Assembly: GCA_035565775.1 (NCBI GenBank)
Contig: DATMRW010000012.1
Span: 124,001-188,000, forward strand
Direction: 5' to 3'
From: PRO6 sp035565775
GTDB lineage: Bacteria > Pseudomonadota > Alphaproteobacteria > Rhizobiales > Xanthobacteraceae
Length of the DNA stretch: 64,000 nucleotides
Shown piece after piece: positions 25,005 to 34,082 of this stretch; positions within the stretch are counted from its first letter, which is position 1, and every line of letters begins with the position of its first letter. The notes beneath the pieces are model-generated. The model did no database searches and was not told the DNA's origin. It saw nothing but the letters and a program-made list of their open reading frames with translations. Both the position numbers and the translations under genes were made by a program.

Positions 25005-25853
25005 TCACCCCGCCCGCGAGCGCAGTTCGATCTGAAAGCCCCTGACCAGCCAGTTGAACAACAGGCCGTAAATCACCGCGAGCGGGAGGCCGACAATGGC
25101 GGTCGCCGCCATCAGCGCCTGCCAGTAATAGATGTCGCCGCGGATCAATTCCGTCGGCACCCCGGCGCTCACCGTGCGGCTTGCGGTCGCGCTCACGAAA
25201 ACCGCGGCATAGATGTAATCGCTGAGCGACAGCGCGAAGGCGAACACGATGCATGTCGTGATGCCGGGCAGCGCGAGAGGAAGCGCCACGCGGAAGAAGA
25301 CGCCGATGCGGCTCCAGCCATCGGTCAACGCGGCTTCCTCGACCTCCCTCGGGATCGAGCGGAAGAAACTGAGCAGGAGCCAGGTGCAGAACGGCACCGT
25401 GATCGTCGGATAGACCAGGATGAGCGACCACACCGTATTTGCGGTGCCGAGCAGCGTGACGATCTCATAGAGCGGGATGAACAGCAGCGTCGGCGGGATG
25501 AGATAGACAAGGAAGATTGCAATGCTGGAATGCTCGCCCCAATGGCCCATCAGCCGCGCGAGGCTATAGGCCGCGGGCACGGCGAGCACCAGCGTGATGG
25601 CGACGACGACCACGCCGATGAAGAACGAATTCCAGAGAAAGACCGGAAAATTCGTCTGGGTGAACAGGAAAGTAATGTTGCTGAGCGTCGGAGGAAGGTT
25701 GAACAGGAAAGGATTGTTGTTCGGATCGTAGAGATCGATGTTCTGCTTGAAAGCGGTGATCACCATCCACACGGCGGGGAAGACGGCGAACAGGCAGAGC
25801 AGTGCGAGCGCGACGTAAAAGCCGATGGCGCGGAGGAGGGATGTCGTTCGCAT
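25005..25853 (-). CDS. Carbohydrate-type ABC transporter permease (MalG-like)
   Basis: 282 residues with six predicted membrane segments. The EAA loop, which contacts the ATPase, is EEAALTDGWSRIGVFFRVALPLALPG. The N-terminal TM1 (FYVALALLCLFAVFPAVWMV) and early periplasmic segment are typical of the second permease of CUT1 sugar importers. The ATG at 25853 lies 2 bases after the stop of the other permease, so the two are translated together; the frame continues far upstream only as an overlap of the neighbour. Last gene of the leftward operon binding protein, ATPase, MalF-like, MalG-like. Substrate unknown. Confidence 0.9.
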   Translation of the reverse strand: MRTTSLLRAIGFYVALALLCLFAVFPAVWMVITAFKQNIDLYDPNNNPFLFNLPPTLSNITFLFTQTNFPVFLWNSFFIGVVVVAITLVLAVPAAYSLARLMGHWGEHSSIAIFLVYLIPPTLLFIPLYEIVTLLGTANTVWSLILVYPTITVPFCTWLLLSFFRSIPREVEEAALTDGWSRIGVFFRVALPLALPGITTCIVFAFALSLSDYIYAAVFVSATASRTVSAGVPTELIRGDIYYWQALMAATAIVGLPLAVIYGLLFNWLVRGFQIELRSRAG

Positions 25854-25855
25854 CG

Positions 25856-26830
25856 TCAGGCTCCTTCGCGGCGATAGGCTAATCTGAGGGCAAGAACCGA
25901 CGCCGCGAGCAGCACCGGAAACAGGAACAGCGCGATTGCCGCGCCCTGGCTCAGCGCGCCGCCCTGAATGCCCTTGAGGTAGGCCCAATAGGGCAGAATT
26001 TCCGTGGTGTAGCCGGGCCCGCCGCGGGTGGTCAGCGCCACCACGGTCATGTCGCCGAAGATGATGAGCACGGTGAACAGGATGGCGACGGTGAGCAGGA
26101 TCCCAAGCGCCGGCAGGGTGATGCGGAACAGCACGCGGAAATAGCCGGCGCCGTCCAGCGCGGCCTGCTCGAACAGCTCGTTCGGGATGGCGGTTCGGCC
26201 GGCCAGCACGATGATGGTGGACAGCGGCAGCGTGCGCCAGACATTGATGGCCACGACCGCGCTGATGCCGAGCCACTCGCGGCCGAGATAGTAGAGATTG
26301 TTGGCCGGGCCGAGCACCGTGCCGGGGCCGAGCAGGCCGACCGCGCGCAGAATCCAGTCGATCGGGCTGAATTCGGAATCGAGCAGCCAGAGCCAGCCGA
26401 CTGCGGCGAGCGCCACCGGCATTGCCCATGGCAGGATCAGCAGGATGTGAACGAAACGCTTGCCGCGAAAATCCCGGGCCAGCAGCTCGACCTGGAGGAC
26501 CGTCAGGATCGTGAGAAACACCAGCGTTGCCGCCGTGATGATGATGCTGTTGCGCAGCGCGAATGCGAAGGCGGTTTCGTGGACGACGCTGATGAAGTTG
26601 GCAAGACCGACGAAGTGGTGGATGCCGGGATCGCCGACCGTGGCATTGCTCAGGCTGAGCGCGATGGCAAGAAAGAACGGCATCGCCACCAGCGCCGCGA
26701 CATAGATCACGGCGGGCGCCAGCATGATGGCGCCGACCACGGCGTCGCGATCCGCGATGCCGATCGACGTGCCAAGCGCGGGTTTCTCTTTGCGTTTGCG
26801 CGCTGCACCAAGGGCGCTGTCGTTTGTCAT
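25856..26830 (-). CDS. Carbohydrate-type ABC transporter permease (MalF-like)
   Basis: 324 residues. After a charged cytoplasmic N-terminus (about 30 residues) come six membrane segments, beginning AIMLAPAVIYVAALVAMPFF. The EAA loop is EQAALDGAGYFRVLFRITLPALG. Late segment TTRGGPGYTTEILPYW is common to MalF-like subunits. It follows the ATPase gene after a 60-base gap and precedes the MalG-like gene by 2 bases. Together they form the membrane channel for a sugar, polyol or related solute. Confidence 0.9.
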   Translation of the reverse strand: MTNDSALGAARKRKEKPALGTSIGIADRDAVVGAIMLAPAVIYVAALVAMPFFLAIALSLSNATVGDPGIHHFVGLANFISVVHETAFAFALRNSIIITAATLVFLTILTVLQVELLARDFRGKRFVHILLILPWAMPVALAAVGWLWLLDSEFSPIDWILRAVGLLGPGTVLGPANNLYYLGREWLGISAVVAINVWRTLPLSTIIVLAGRTAIPNELFEQAALDGAGYFRVLFRITLPALGILLTVAILFTVLIIFGDMTVVALTTRGGPGYTTEILPYWAYLKGIQGGALSQGAAIALFLFPVLLAASVLALRLAYRREGA

Positions 26831-26890
26831 GCTCGCATCCTAGCCATTGGGCCGGAGGACATCCCTTCTGCAAAAACGCTGTTGAGGCGC

Positions 26891-27922
26891 TCAGACCGGC
26901 ATGGGCGCCGTGCGCAGGCCGGTTGCCTTGTCGAAGAAGCGCAGCCGCGAAACCGGCACCACGAAATCCTGCACCTCGCCGACCTTGACCTTGTCGATGG
27001 TTTCCTGGCGCAGCTTGCACAACACTGCCGCGTTCTCGAACGCGCCTTTGATAGTGCCGTATGCCAGCCATTCGGAGCCGAGGAACTCGGATCGTGTGAT
27101 GTGGATCTGGAACGTCGCGACGCCTTCGAGATGGGGGGCGGCGGCGCGCGGTAGGGCGTCCTCGGGCCGAAAGCCGATGATTGTATCGCCGCGTGCGAGG
27201 AGGTTCATCGGCGGCGTGCCGATAAACCCCGCGACAAACGTGTTGGCCGGCTCAAGGTAAAGCGCCTGCGGGGCGCCGATCTGGCGCAGCATGCCGGCCT
27301 GCATCACGGCGACGCGGTCGCCGAGCCCCACGGCTTCGATCTGATCATGGGTGACGTAGACGGTGGTGACGCCGGTGCGATTATGCAACTGCCGCAGTTC
27401 GGCGCGCGCCACCGCCCGCACCTGCGCATCGAGCGAGCTGAGCGGTTCGTCGAAGATGAAGAGCGAGGGGTTGCGCACGACGGCCCGCGCCAGCGCCACC
27501 TTCTGCTTTTCGCCGCCGGAGAGCCGGGCCGGACGGCGGTGAAGCAGGGCTTCGATGTGGAATAGCCCGGCGGCCCAGCGGACGAGCCGCTCGCGCTCCG
27601 CCTTCGCCACGCCGCGGGCCTCGAGCGGGAAGGCGATGTTGTCGGCCACCGACATGTGCGGATAGAGCGCGTAGCTTTGAAACACCATGGCGATGTTGCG
27701 GGCGCGCGGCGGCAAGGGCGTTATGATCCTGCCATCGAGAAGAACGTCTCCTGCGCTCGGCGTTTCAAGCCCGGCGATCACCCGCATCAGGGTTGTCTTG
27801 CCGCAGCCCGACGGCCCGACGATGGTGAGAAACTCGCCTTCGCGGGTCGTCAGATCGATTCCCTTGAGAGCCTTGAAGTCACCGAAATGCTTGGCAAGGC
27901 CCCGAACCTCGAGCACAGCCAC
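26891..27922 (-). CDS. ABC transporter ATP-binding protein (MalK/UgpC type)
   Basis: 343 residues. Walker A is GPSGCGKTT, Q-loop VFQSYALYPHMSV, signature LSGGEKQKVALARA, Walker B LFIFDEPLSSLDAQ and switch His in VTHDQ. The C-terminal about 110 residues form the TOBE/MalK regulatory extension (IIGFRPEDALPRA). Normally the signature is LSGGQRQRVA; here Glu and Lys replace the Gln-Arg pair. GTG start at 27922, 15 bases after the binding-protein stop. It energises the two permeases downstream. Confidence 0.93.
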   Translation of the reverse strand: MAVLEVRGLAKHFGDFKALKGIDLTTREGEFLTIVGPSGCGKTTLMRVIAGLETPSAGDVLLDGRIITPLPPRARNIAMVFQSYALYPHMSVADNIAFPLEARGVAKAERERLVRWAAGLFHIEALLHRRPARLSGGEKQKVALARAVVRNPSLFIFDEPLSSLDAQVRAVARAELRQLHNRTGVTTVYVTHDQIEAVGLGDRVAVMQAGMLRQIGAPQALYLEPANTFVAGFIGTPPMNLLARGDTIIGFRPEDALPRAAAPHLEGVATFQIHITRSEFLGSEWLAYGTIKGAFENAAVLCKLRQETIDKVKVGEVQDFVVPVSRLRFFDKATGLRTAPMPV

Positions 27923-27937
27923 GGCTTTTATCCCAGT

Positions 27938-29413
27938 TTACTTCCCGCCGGCCTCCCGGCCGCAGCCGACAAAGCCGAGCTTCTTCCACTTCTCGACGAT
28001 CTGCTGCATCTGCGCCGCCGTATCCTTGACCGCCTGTTCCGGCGTCTTCTCGTCACGTGCGGCCTGCGCCATCATCGTCGACAGCAGGAAGGTGTTGTAG
28101 ATCTCGCTGGTGGCCGGGTTGGCATAGCCGGGATAACCGAGCCATGCGGTCCAGGCGAGGGCGCCCCGCATCACCGAAAGCTTGTTGGGGGGCTCCGATC
28201 CCCATGGATCGTGATCGATCCAGCCGGCCTTCTGCTCGAGCTGCGGCACTGTCGGCGCATAGGCGGGGAAGTCATACAGCTTGCTGTAATAGGTGTCGCT
28301 TGAATAATTCGCGGTGAGATCGAGCATGAATTTCTTGGCCGCATCGATCTGGTTCTTGTTGGTTACATATTTCGGCAGGACATAGATGAACCAGACATGC
28401 GCGGTCTGGTGCACTTTGCCAGTCGAGCCCTTGAGGCCTGGCCGGAAGCCGGTGTCGGCCGCGTTCTTCGGGTTCGACTCTTGAGCCGTGCGATAGAAGG
28501 AGATCGAGTTCTGGATGTAGGATGCGCGTCCCGAGACGAAGGCCTGATTGTTCGAAGCGGCGTTCCAGGAAAACACCTCCGGCGTTTCGGCCCCGTGGAA
28601 GAGCTTGGCCTGATACTTCACCGCATCAATTACCTCCGGCGAATCCAGCGTCACCTCTCCGCAGGCGTCCTCGATCTGGCCTCCGAATGACCAGATCAGC
28701 GAACGGGCATAGAATTCCGAGTCGATCTCAGGCGACATGCCGACGCCGACCGGAATCCCGGTCTTCTGGAAGATTTTGACGCCGCCATTGTAGAGGTCAT
28801 CATAGGTGACTGGTCCCTCCGGATAGCCGGCGTCCTTCCACAGCGAGATGCGATAATCGCCGGGGTCTACCACCCAGCCCACGCAATAGGCGTACCACTC
28901 CTGCTTGATCGGAAGGTAGGCTTGGTGGGTGCAGGGATCGACGCCCTTGCCGTAGGTCGCTTCCGCCGCCTCGTTCACGTCGTTCAAAGATTGCAGGCCC
29001 TGGATGAAGGCCGCAGGGGTGGCGTTCATCTGCACCAGCGTCGGCCCGCTGTTGGCGGCAATCGCCGCAGCGAGCGTCGAATTCAGGTCGGCGTAGCTGA
29101 TGTGCTGCACTGTGACCTTGACGTTGTTCGCTTTCCCCCAGTCCTGGGCGTACTGGTCGAACCACTTGTCGTAGAGCGGCACGAAATGGCTCCACTGCGT
29201 GATCGACAGCGTCGTGCCATCCGGGAATTTTTCGGGGAACGTCAGCGAACCGAACTTGGTCTGGAATTGAACCGGCGACGGCTTCACGCTGGAAGATCCC
29301 TCATCCAGCGGGCCTGCGGCAAACACGTTTGTCCGTGTTGCGACCGCGCACAGCGCAGCAAGGGCGAGAAGCGCGGTTGTGAGCTTCAGGTAGTAGTACC
29401 GCTTCTGGGTCAT
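27938..29413 (-). CDS. ABC transporter substrate-binding protein, family 1 (sugar type)
   Basis: 491 residues with a cleavable signal (LKLTTALLALAALCAVATRT, about residues 9-28). The mature chain follows the extracellular solute-binding family 1 pattern: TTLSITQWSHFVPLYDKWFD, then alternating lobes with IPVGVGMSPEIDSEFYARSL and FVSGRASYIQNSISF. It is longer than most (about 430), with an acidic cysteine-containing segment (DACGEVTLDSPEV). First gene of the leftward importer operon, as binding-protein genes usually are. The ligand is not predictable; an oligosaccharide or polyol is the default guess. Confidence 0.88.
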   Translation of the reverse strand: MTQKRYYYLKLTTALLALAALCAVATRTNVFAAGPLDEGSSSVKPSPVQFQTKFGSLTFPEKFPDGTTLSITQWSHFVPLYDKWFDQYAQDWGKANNVKVTVQHISYADLNSTLAAAIAANSGPTLVQMNATPAAFIQGLQSLNDVNEAAEATYGKGVDPCTHQAYLPIKQEWYAYCVGWVVDPGDYRISLWKDAGYPEGPVTYDDLYNGGVKIFQKTGIPVGVGMSPEIDSEFYARSLIWSFGGQIEDACGEVTLDSPEVIDAVKYQAKLFHGAETPEVFSWNAASNNQAFVSGRASYIQNSISFYRTAQESNPKNAADTGFRPGLKGSTGKVHQTAHVWFIYVLPKYVTNKNQIDAAKKFMLDLTANYSSDTYYSKLYDFPAYAPTVPQLEQKAGWIDHDPWGSEPPNKLSVMRGALAWTAWLGYPGYANPATSEIYNTFLLSTMMAQAARDEKTPEQAVKDTAAQMQQIVEKWKKLGFVGCGREAGGK

Positions 29414-29709
29414 GCTCTCTCTCCCTGTTGCTGGTACCTGATGGCGAAGGTGATGTGTCCCGATCGTTTCGTGCTCCGGTTGGAGTCTGGCGGATGTTCG
29501 CCTTCCGCGGAGCTACGCAATCGCCGACGTGATCCTCGCGCAACACAGGTTTTGGCGAGCATTACACGCCGCGCGAAAAGTCGCCTTGACCTGCTTTATT
29601 GATCTAGGTTGGTTGTTGCGATGTTGCGTCGCCTGCGCGCGGAACACCAGATCGGCAGCACTCGTCGCAATCGCAGCGATAGTGCGGCCGATCCTCACAA
29701 GGCGGCAGG
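29414..29709. other. 296-bp intergenic region, no gene seen
   Basis: Lies between the stop of the orphan LivK-like gene and the importer start. It must carry the importer promoter. A half-match TTGATCTAGGTTGG at 29599-29612 was judged too weak for a FixK site. No small gene or hairpin stands out. Confidence 0.45.
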
Positions 29710-30933
29710 TCAGGTTCCCGGAAGCTCCGCGTTGATCACCGGACCGAACAGTTCCCAGCGATCGCCGGTGAAACGCATCATCTGCAACTGCTTGATCGGC
29801 GCGAAATCCTGCGGACCGGTATTGATGGTGATGCCGGGCAGTAACAAGCCCAACTGCAGCTGATGGAGGCTGGCCGCCTGCTTCATAACGTTCTCACGGG
29901 TGAGATCGTCTCCGCACTGCTTGAGCACCTGCACGAGCGTCTGGGCCACCGTATAGCCATAGACCGGAAACGAACTGGTCTTGTCGCCGCCAGGATAATA
30001 CCTGTCCATGAAAGCCAGCCAATCCTTGTAGGCAGGGTCGGTCTGCCACTGCGGGTCGGTTGGATCCTTGAGATAGGCTGTCGACAAGATGCCTCGCGCA
30101 TTGTCGAGGCCTGCAGGCTCAAGGACAGCTCCGACCGAGCTCGAGACGTTGTTCAGGATATGGAGCGGATTCCATTTGATCTCCGCCATCTTTTTAATCG
30201 CCTGCGCGGCGAATTTCGGCGTCGTGACGTCGAACAGGACATCCGCGCCCGAAGCGCGCAGGTCGATGATCTGGGAGTCAATCGTCGGCTCGGTCGTCTC
30301 ATATGACCGTTCGGCGACGATCTTCATCTTGCCGCCGAGGGCATCCTTGAAGCCCTTGACGTAGTCTTTGCCATAGTCGTCGTTCTGGTAAAGGATGGCG
30401 ATCTTTGCCTTGGGGTCGTTCTGTATCAGATATTTGGCATAGACGTGCGCCTCACTCTGGTAGCTCGGCTGCCAGCCCATGGTCCAGGGAAAATGCTGCG
30501 GATCATTCCATTGGGTTGCCCCGGTCGCAACGAACAGCTGCGGCACCTTCTTTTCGTTCATGTACCTTCGGATCGCGGTGTTGCTTGGTGTGCCAAGGCT
30601 GTTGAAAATCAGCAGGACGTTATCCGACTCGACCAGACGACGCGCCTGTTCGACCGCTTTGGGCGGACTGTAGCCGTCATCGTAGGAGACGAAATCGATC
30701 ATCCGGCCGTTGATGCCGCCCTTGACGTTGATCATGTTGAAATACGCTGCCTCGGCATTGCCGATTGCGCTGTAGGCGGAAGCTGGTCCGCTATACGGCA
30801 TGATGTTGCCGATCTTGATCGATGTGTCGTTGACGCCCGGACCGTAGTTCTTTTGTGCGGCAGCCGGCCCCGCCGCAAGTGCACCTATTCCGACAATGGC
30901 GATTGCCAGTTGCCATATTGTGCGCGCTTTCAT
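29710..30933 (-). CDS. Branched-chain amino acid-type ABC substrate-binding protein (LivK-like), orphan
   Basis: 407 residues. A signal peptide (IWQLAIAIVGIGALAAGPAAAQ, roughly residues 6-27) precedes a type I periplasmic-binding fold with IKIGNIMPYSGPASAYS, FVSYDDGYSPPKAVEQAR, and KIAILYQNDDYGKDYVKGF, the hallmarks of the Leu/Ile/Val-binding family in rhizobia. No livHMGF permease or ATPase genes are adjacent, so it must pair with a transporter elsewhere. Rhizobial homologues bind diverse ligands including urea, amides and aromatic acids. It is divergent from the Crp-family regulator and M20 amidohydrolase genes, hinting at an amide or N-acyl amino acid ligand. Confidence 0.9.
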   Translation of the reverse strand: MKARTIWQLAIAIVGIGALAAGPAAAQKNYGPGVNDTSIKIGNIMPYSGPASAYSAIGNAEAAYFNMINVKGGINGRMIDFVSYDDGYSPPKAVEQARRLVESDNVLLIFNSLGTPSNTAIRRYMNEKKVPQLFVATGATQWNDPQHFPWTMGWQPSYQSEAHVYAKYLIQNDPKAKIAILYQNDDYGKDYVKGFKDALGGKMKIVAERSYETTEPTIDSQIIDLRASGADVLFDVTTPKFAAQAIKKMAEIKWNPLHILNNVSSSVGAVLEPAGLDNARGILSTAYLKDPTDPQWQTDPAYKDWLAFMDRYYPGGDKTSSFPVYGYTVAQTLVQVLKQCGDDLTRENVMKQAASLHQLQLGLLLPGITINTGPQDFAPIKQLQMMRFTGDRWELFGPVINAELPGT

Positions 30934-31218
30934 GGTCGTCTCTCCTGCTTCGAGAGGTTGCGCGGTTCATCAGGGAGCATTTCTATCACGCGCGCGAGCG
31001 GGCGCCTTGATCGAGGGCATAAACCTGAAGCAATCCCTGCGCTCCAGCGGCGCGTCCGCAAGTTTTGGACAGAGGCGCTGACGTATAAAGGCTGCGGGGC
31101 GGCAAATTGATTGCGATAGTGGATCGATTGACAAAGCCGCGCGTTGAATCCTGCTGAATTGGCGATTGTATTGCCCGTTCTCGGTCAGGGGGCTCGGTGC
31201 TGTTGCAAAGGTGGCCAC

Positions 31219-32016
31219 ATGCAAACCGGTGCCAGCGCGAAAAACCCAGCGACGCGGCTGACGGTCGTCGGAAGCCGGAAAGGGGCGGCACGCATCAGTC
31301 CGGCATCGCCTGCGGCCTTTCCGCCAGTGGACCATATGCTCGAACTTGCGGCGGCCGCCGAGACGATCCGATGTGGACGGGGCAAGCATGTCGTCATCGC
31401 CGGGGATCGGTTGCGTTGCTTTTACGTCAATCGCGACGGCTGGCTGGCGCGATACAAGATCCTACACAACGGCAATCGGCAGATTGTGGATTTCGGTCTT
31501 CCCGGCGAGGCGGTCGGGCTGCAGGCGTGTCTGTTCAGCAGATCGCCGTACTCGATCGTAACAGTCACGCCGGCAGTGCTCGCGCTCATCCCGTTGGCGG
31601 GGATCGAGGAGCTTTTCGTGCAAAACCCGCAGCTGTCCAGCGCAATCTTTTGGTGCATCGTGCGCGAATCCGCGCGGAACGTTGAGCATCTGATCGATGC
31701 GTCTCGCCGATCTGCCTTTGAGCGCCTGAGCCATTTCCTGCTCGAACTATACGTCCGGCTGGACATGACCAAGCAGACCGACGGCATGTCGTTCCATATG
31801 CCCCTCACGCAGGATCTTCTCGCCGACGCGCTCGGCCTGACCGCGATCCATCTCAATCGAACGATGCGGATGCTGCGCGAGGAGGGGTTGGTAGAGGTTG
31901 AGAACAAGCGCGTGACGATACGGGACTTCGATGCATTGTCGTCGCTTTGTGATTTCGAAAAATCCTACCTCAGCGAGTGTGGTCCTATCAGCCAAAGACC
32001 TCATCGGGCTTCATGA
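31219..32016 (+). CDS. Crp/Fnr-family transcriptional regulator without FNR cysteines
   Basis: About 265 residues from ATG 31219, which has a weak AAAGGTGG ahead. The N-terminal cyclic-nucleotide-binding-like barrel includes GRGKHVVIAGDRLRCFYV and QIVDFGLPGEAVGLQACLF; the C-terminal HTH is MPLTQDLLADALGLTAIHLN then RTMRMLREEGLVEVENKRV. No cysteine cluster like that of oxygen-sensing Fnr is present, so it resembles the FixK-like or general Crp branches but with its own effector domain. It is followed at once by the amidohydrolase gene and diverges from the LivK-like gene, and may control both. Confidence 0.85.
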   Translation: MQTGASAKNPATRLTVVGSRKGAARISPASPAAFPPVDHMLELAAAAETIRCGRGKHVVIAGDRLRCFYVNRDGWLARYKILHNGNRQIVDFGLPGEAVGLQACLFSRSPYSIVTVTPAVLALIPLAGIEELFVQNPQLSSAIFWCIVRESARNVEHLIDASRRSAFERLSHFLLELYVRLDMTKQTDGMSFHMPLTQDLLADALGLTAIHLNRTMRMLREEGLVEVENKRVTIRDFDALSSLCDFEKSYLSECGPISQRPHRAS

Positions 32017-32069
32017 TCGCCCGTCCTGTTCGGAGACGGGCGGGGAGCAAACAGGGAGAGAACATCGCC

Positions 32070-33359
32070 GTGGCTACGCCTGCCGAGTTGCAAAGTGCCT
32101 CCGCTGTTCTGGGGAACATGGGAAAAGTGCTGCCCGCCCTTGAGGCTCTCTACAAGGACGTCCACAGCCATCCCGAGCTGTCGATGCAGGAGACGCGGAC
32201 GGCCGGCATCGCCGCCGAGCGGCTCAGGCAGGCGGGCTATAGTGTGACGACGGGGGTCGGCGGGACAGGCGTCGTCGGCGTGCTTCGCAATGGGGAAGGG
32301 CCGACCGTGATGCTCCGCGCCGACATGGATGCCCTGCCGATTGCCGAGGACACCGGCCTAGCTTATGCCAGCACGACGACGGCGAAGGACAAGGACGGGA
32401 GCGCCGTGCCGGTCGGGCACATGTGCGGCCACGACATGCATGTGGCCTGGCTGGTCGGCGCCGCGACCCTGTTGGCGCAAGCGCGTGGCGCCTGGAAAGG
32501 CACGCTGTTGGTGGTCTTCCAGCCGGGTGAGGAAACCGCGCAGGGGGCCCGGGCGATGATCGATGACGGTCTCCTCGAACGGTTTCCGGAGCCGGACGTC
32601 GTGCTCGGCCAGCACGTCATGGTCGGCCCGGCCGGCACCGTGGCGGGAAGCGCCGGACCAATCACCTCGGCGGCCGACAGCCTTCAGATCCGCCTGTTCG
32701 GACGCGGCGCGCATGGCTCGATGCCGCAGGCCAGCATCGATCCGGTCGTCATGGCGGCGTCGATCGTACTGCGCCTCCAGGGCATCGTGTCCCGCGAGGT
32801 TGCGGCGACAGAGGCGGCAGTCGTCACGGTCGGCGTGCTGCAGGCCGGCTCCAAGGAGAATGTCATTCCGGACGAAGCTGTCATCAAGCTCAATGTGCGG
32901 ACGTTCGACCCGGGCGTGCGTGCGCGCGTGCTGGCGGCAATCGAGCGGATCGTCAATGCCGAGGCAGAGGCCTCCGGCGCGCCCCGCAAGCCGGAAATCA
33001 CCCCGCTCGACCGCTATCCGCTCAATATCAACAACGAAGCCGCGAGCAACCGCATTGCCGAGGCGTTTCGTGGCTACTTTTCCGCCGATCGGGTCAGGCA
33101 TACGGGCCCCGCGCCGGCGAGCGAGGATTTCGGCTGCTTTGGCACCGCATGGCAGGTGCCGTCGGTGTTCTGGTTCGTTGGCGGCAATGATCCGGACAGC
33201 TATGCAAGGATGAAGGCCGAGGGCCGGCTGAACGAGCTTCCGGTCAATCACAGTCCCAAATTCGCGCCGGTCCTGCATCCGACGCTGGAAATGGGGGTCG
33301 AGACCCTGATCGTTGGTGCGCTGGCATGGCTTGACGGAGGCAGGCGCGATCATTCTTGA
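32070..33359 (+). CDS. M20-family amidohydrolase (hippurate hydrolase-like)
   Basis: 429 residues from GTG 32070, with GGGAG 11 bases upstream; an ATG at 32013 overlapping the regulator stop in an ATGA is the alternative. Metal-site motifs are GHMCGHDMHVAWL (Cys and His ligands), PGEETAQGARAMI (Glu-Glu), HVMVGPAG and the late HSPKFAP. The fold is the HipO/IAA-amino acid hydrolase type that cleaves N-acyl or N-aroyl amino acids. Cytoplasmic. Context with a binding protein and a regulator suggests uptake and hydrolysis of N-acyl compounds. Confidence 0.9.
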   Translation: MATPAELQSASAVLGNMGKVLPALEALYKDVHSHPELSMQETRTAGIAAERLRQAGYSVTTGVGGTGVVGVLRNGEGPTVMLRADMDALPIAEDTGLAYASTTTAKDKDGSAVPVGHMCGHDMHVAWLVGAATLLAQARGAWKGTLLVVFQPGEETAQGARAMIDDGLLERFPEPDVVLGQHVMVGPAGTVAGSAGPITSAADSLQIRLFGRGAHGSMPQASIDPVVMAASIVLRLQGIVSREVAATEAAVVTVGVLQAGSKENVIPDEAVIKLNVRTFDPGVRARVLAAIERIVNAEAEASGAPRKPEITPLDRYPLNINNEAASNRIAEAFRGYFSADRVRHTGPAPASEDFGCFGTAWQVPSVFWFVGGNDPDSYARMKAEGRLNELPVNHSPKFAPVLHPTLEMGVETLIVGALAWLDGGRRDHS

Positions 33360-33401
33360 TGGCGCCTGTGCGCTCAGCCTCCAAAGGCCTGCGGGATCGC
33401 C

Positions 33402-34061
33402 ATGGGAATCTTTGTGCCTCTCCTCGACCTGACTGGGACCTTCGTCTTCGCGATCAGCGGGGCGCTGGCCGCGGTCAATCGCCGTCTCGACATTTTCGGC
33501 ATTCTGGTGCTCGCCTTCGTCGCCGGCAATTTCGGCGGGATCACCCGCGATCTGCTGATTGGCGCGGTGCCGCCGGCCGCCCTGACCCACGAACGATACC
33601 TGCTGGTGTCGGTGCTGGCCGGGGTGATCACGTTCTTCTGGTATCGCGGCGTCGACAGGTTGCGCAGTCCGGTGCTCCTGTTCGATGCGGGCGGCCTGGC
33701 GCTGTTTGCCGTCTCCGGTGCACAGAAGGCGCTGGCGTTCGGGCTCAACCCCGTCATGGCGGCTTTGCTGGGCATGCTCACCGGCATTGGCGGCGGCATG
33801 ATGAGGGACGTCCTGCTCGCCGAGATTCCGCAGGTTCTGCATTCGGATCTATATGCCGTCGCCGCGCTCGCCGGCGCATCCTTCGTCGTCATCGGCGACA
33901 GGCTGGGCGTGCCATATGGAATCTCGGCCCTGGCTGGGGCGGCAGTGTGTTTCGGCATTCGCTTCATGGCGATCAGGCACGGCTGGCACCTGCCGGCTGC
34001 CCGTCTTTCCACGCGACCGCCGGCCAAGCCTGAGCCTTCGGACGATGACCGCAAGCACTGA
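33402..34061 (+). CDS. Trimeric intracellular cation channel-type membrane protein (UPF0126/YicG)
   Basis: 219 residues with about seven hydrophobic segments. Two inverted repeats each carry the signature glycine motif: VAGNFGGITRDLLIGAVPP and LTGIGGGMMRDVLLAEIP. Bacterial TRIC proteins conduct monovalent cations; physiological roles are unclear. The C-terminus is a short charged, proline-rich tail. The gene lies 42 bases after the amidohydrolase and converges on the alcohol dehydrogenase with a 21-base gap. Confidence 0.9.
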   Translation: MGIFVPLLDLTGTFVFAISGALAAVNRRLDIFGILVLAFVAGNFGGITRDLLIGAVPPAALTHERYLLVSVLAGVITFFWYRGVDRLRSPVLLFDAGGLALFAVSGAQKALAFGLNPVMAALLGMLTGIGGGMMRDVLLAEIPQVLHSDLYAVAALAGASFVVIGDRLGVPYGISALAGAAVCFGIRFMAIRHGWHLPAARLSTRPPAKPEPSDDDRKH

Positions 34062-34082
34062 AGCGGGGCGAGCCGGCAGCGT

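Noticed and set aside
29599..29612. TTGATCTAGGTTGG as a FixK box for the sugar importer
   Set aside because: Only the left half-site matches; the right half has no TCAA.
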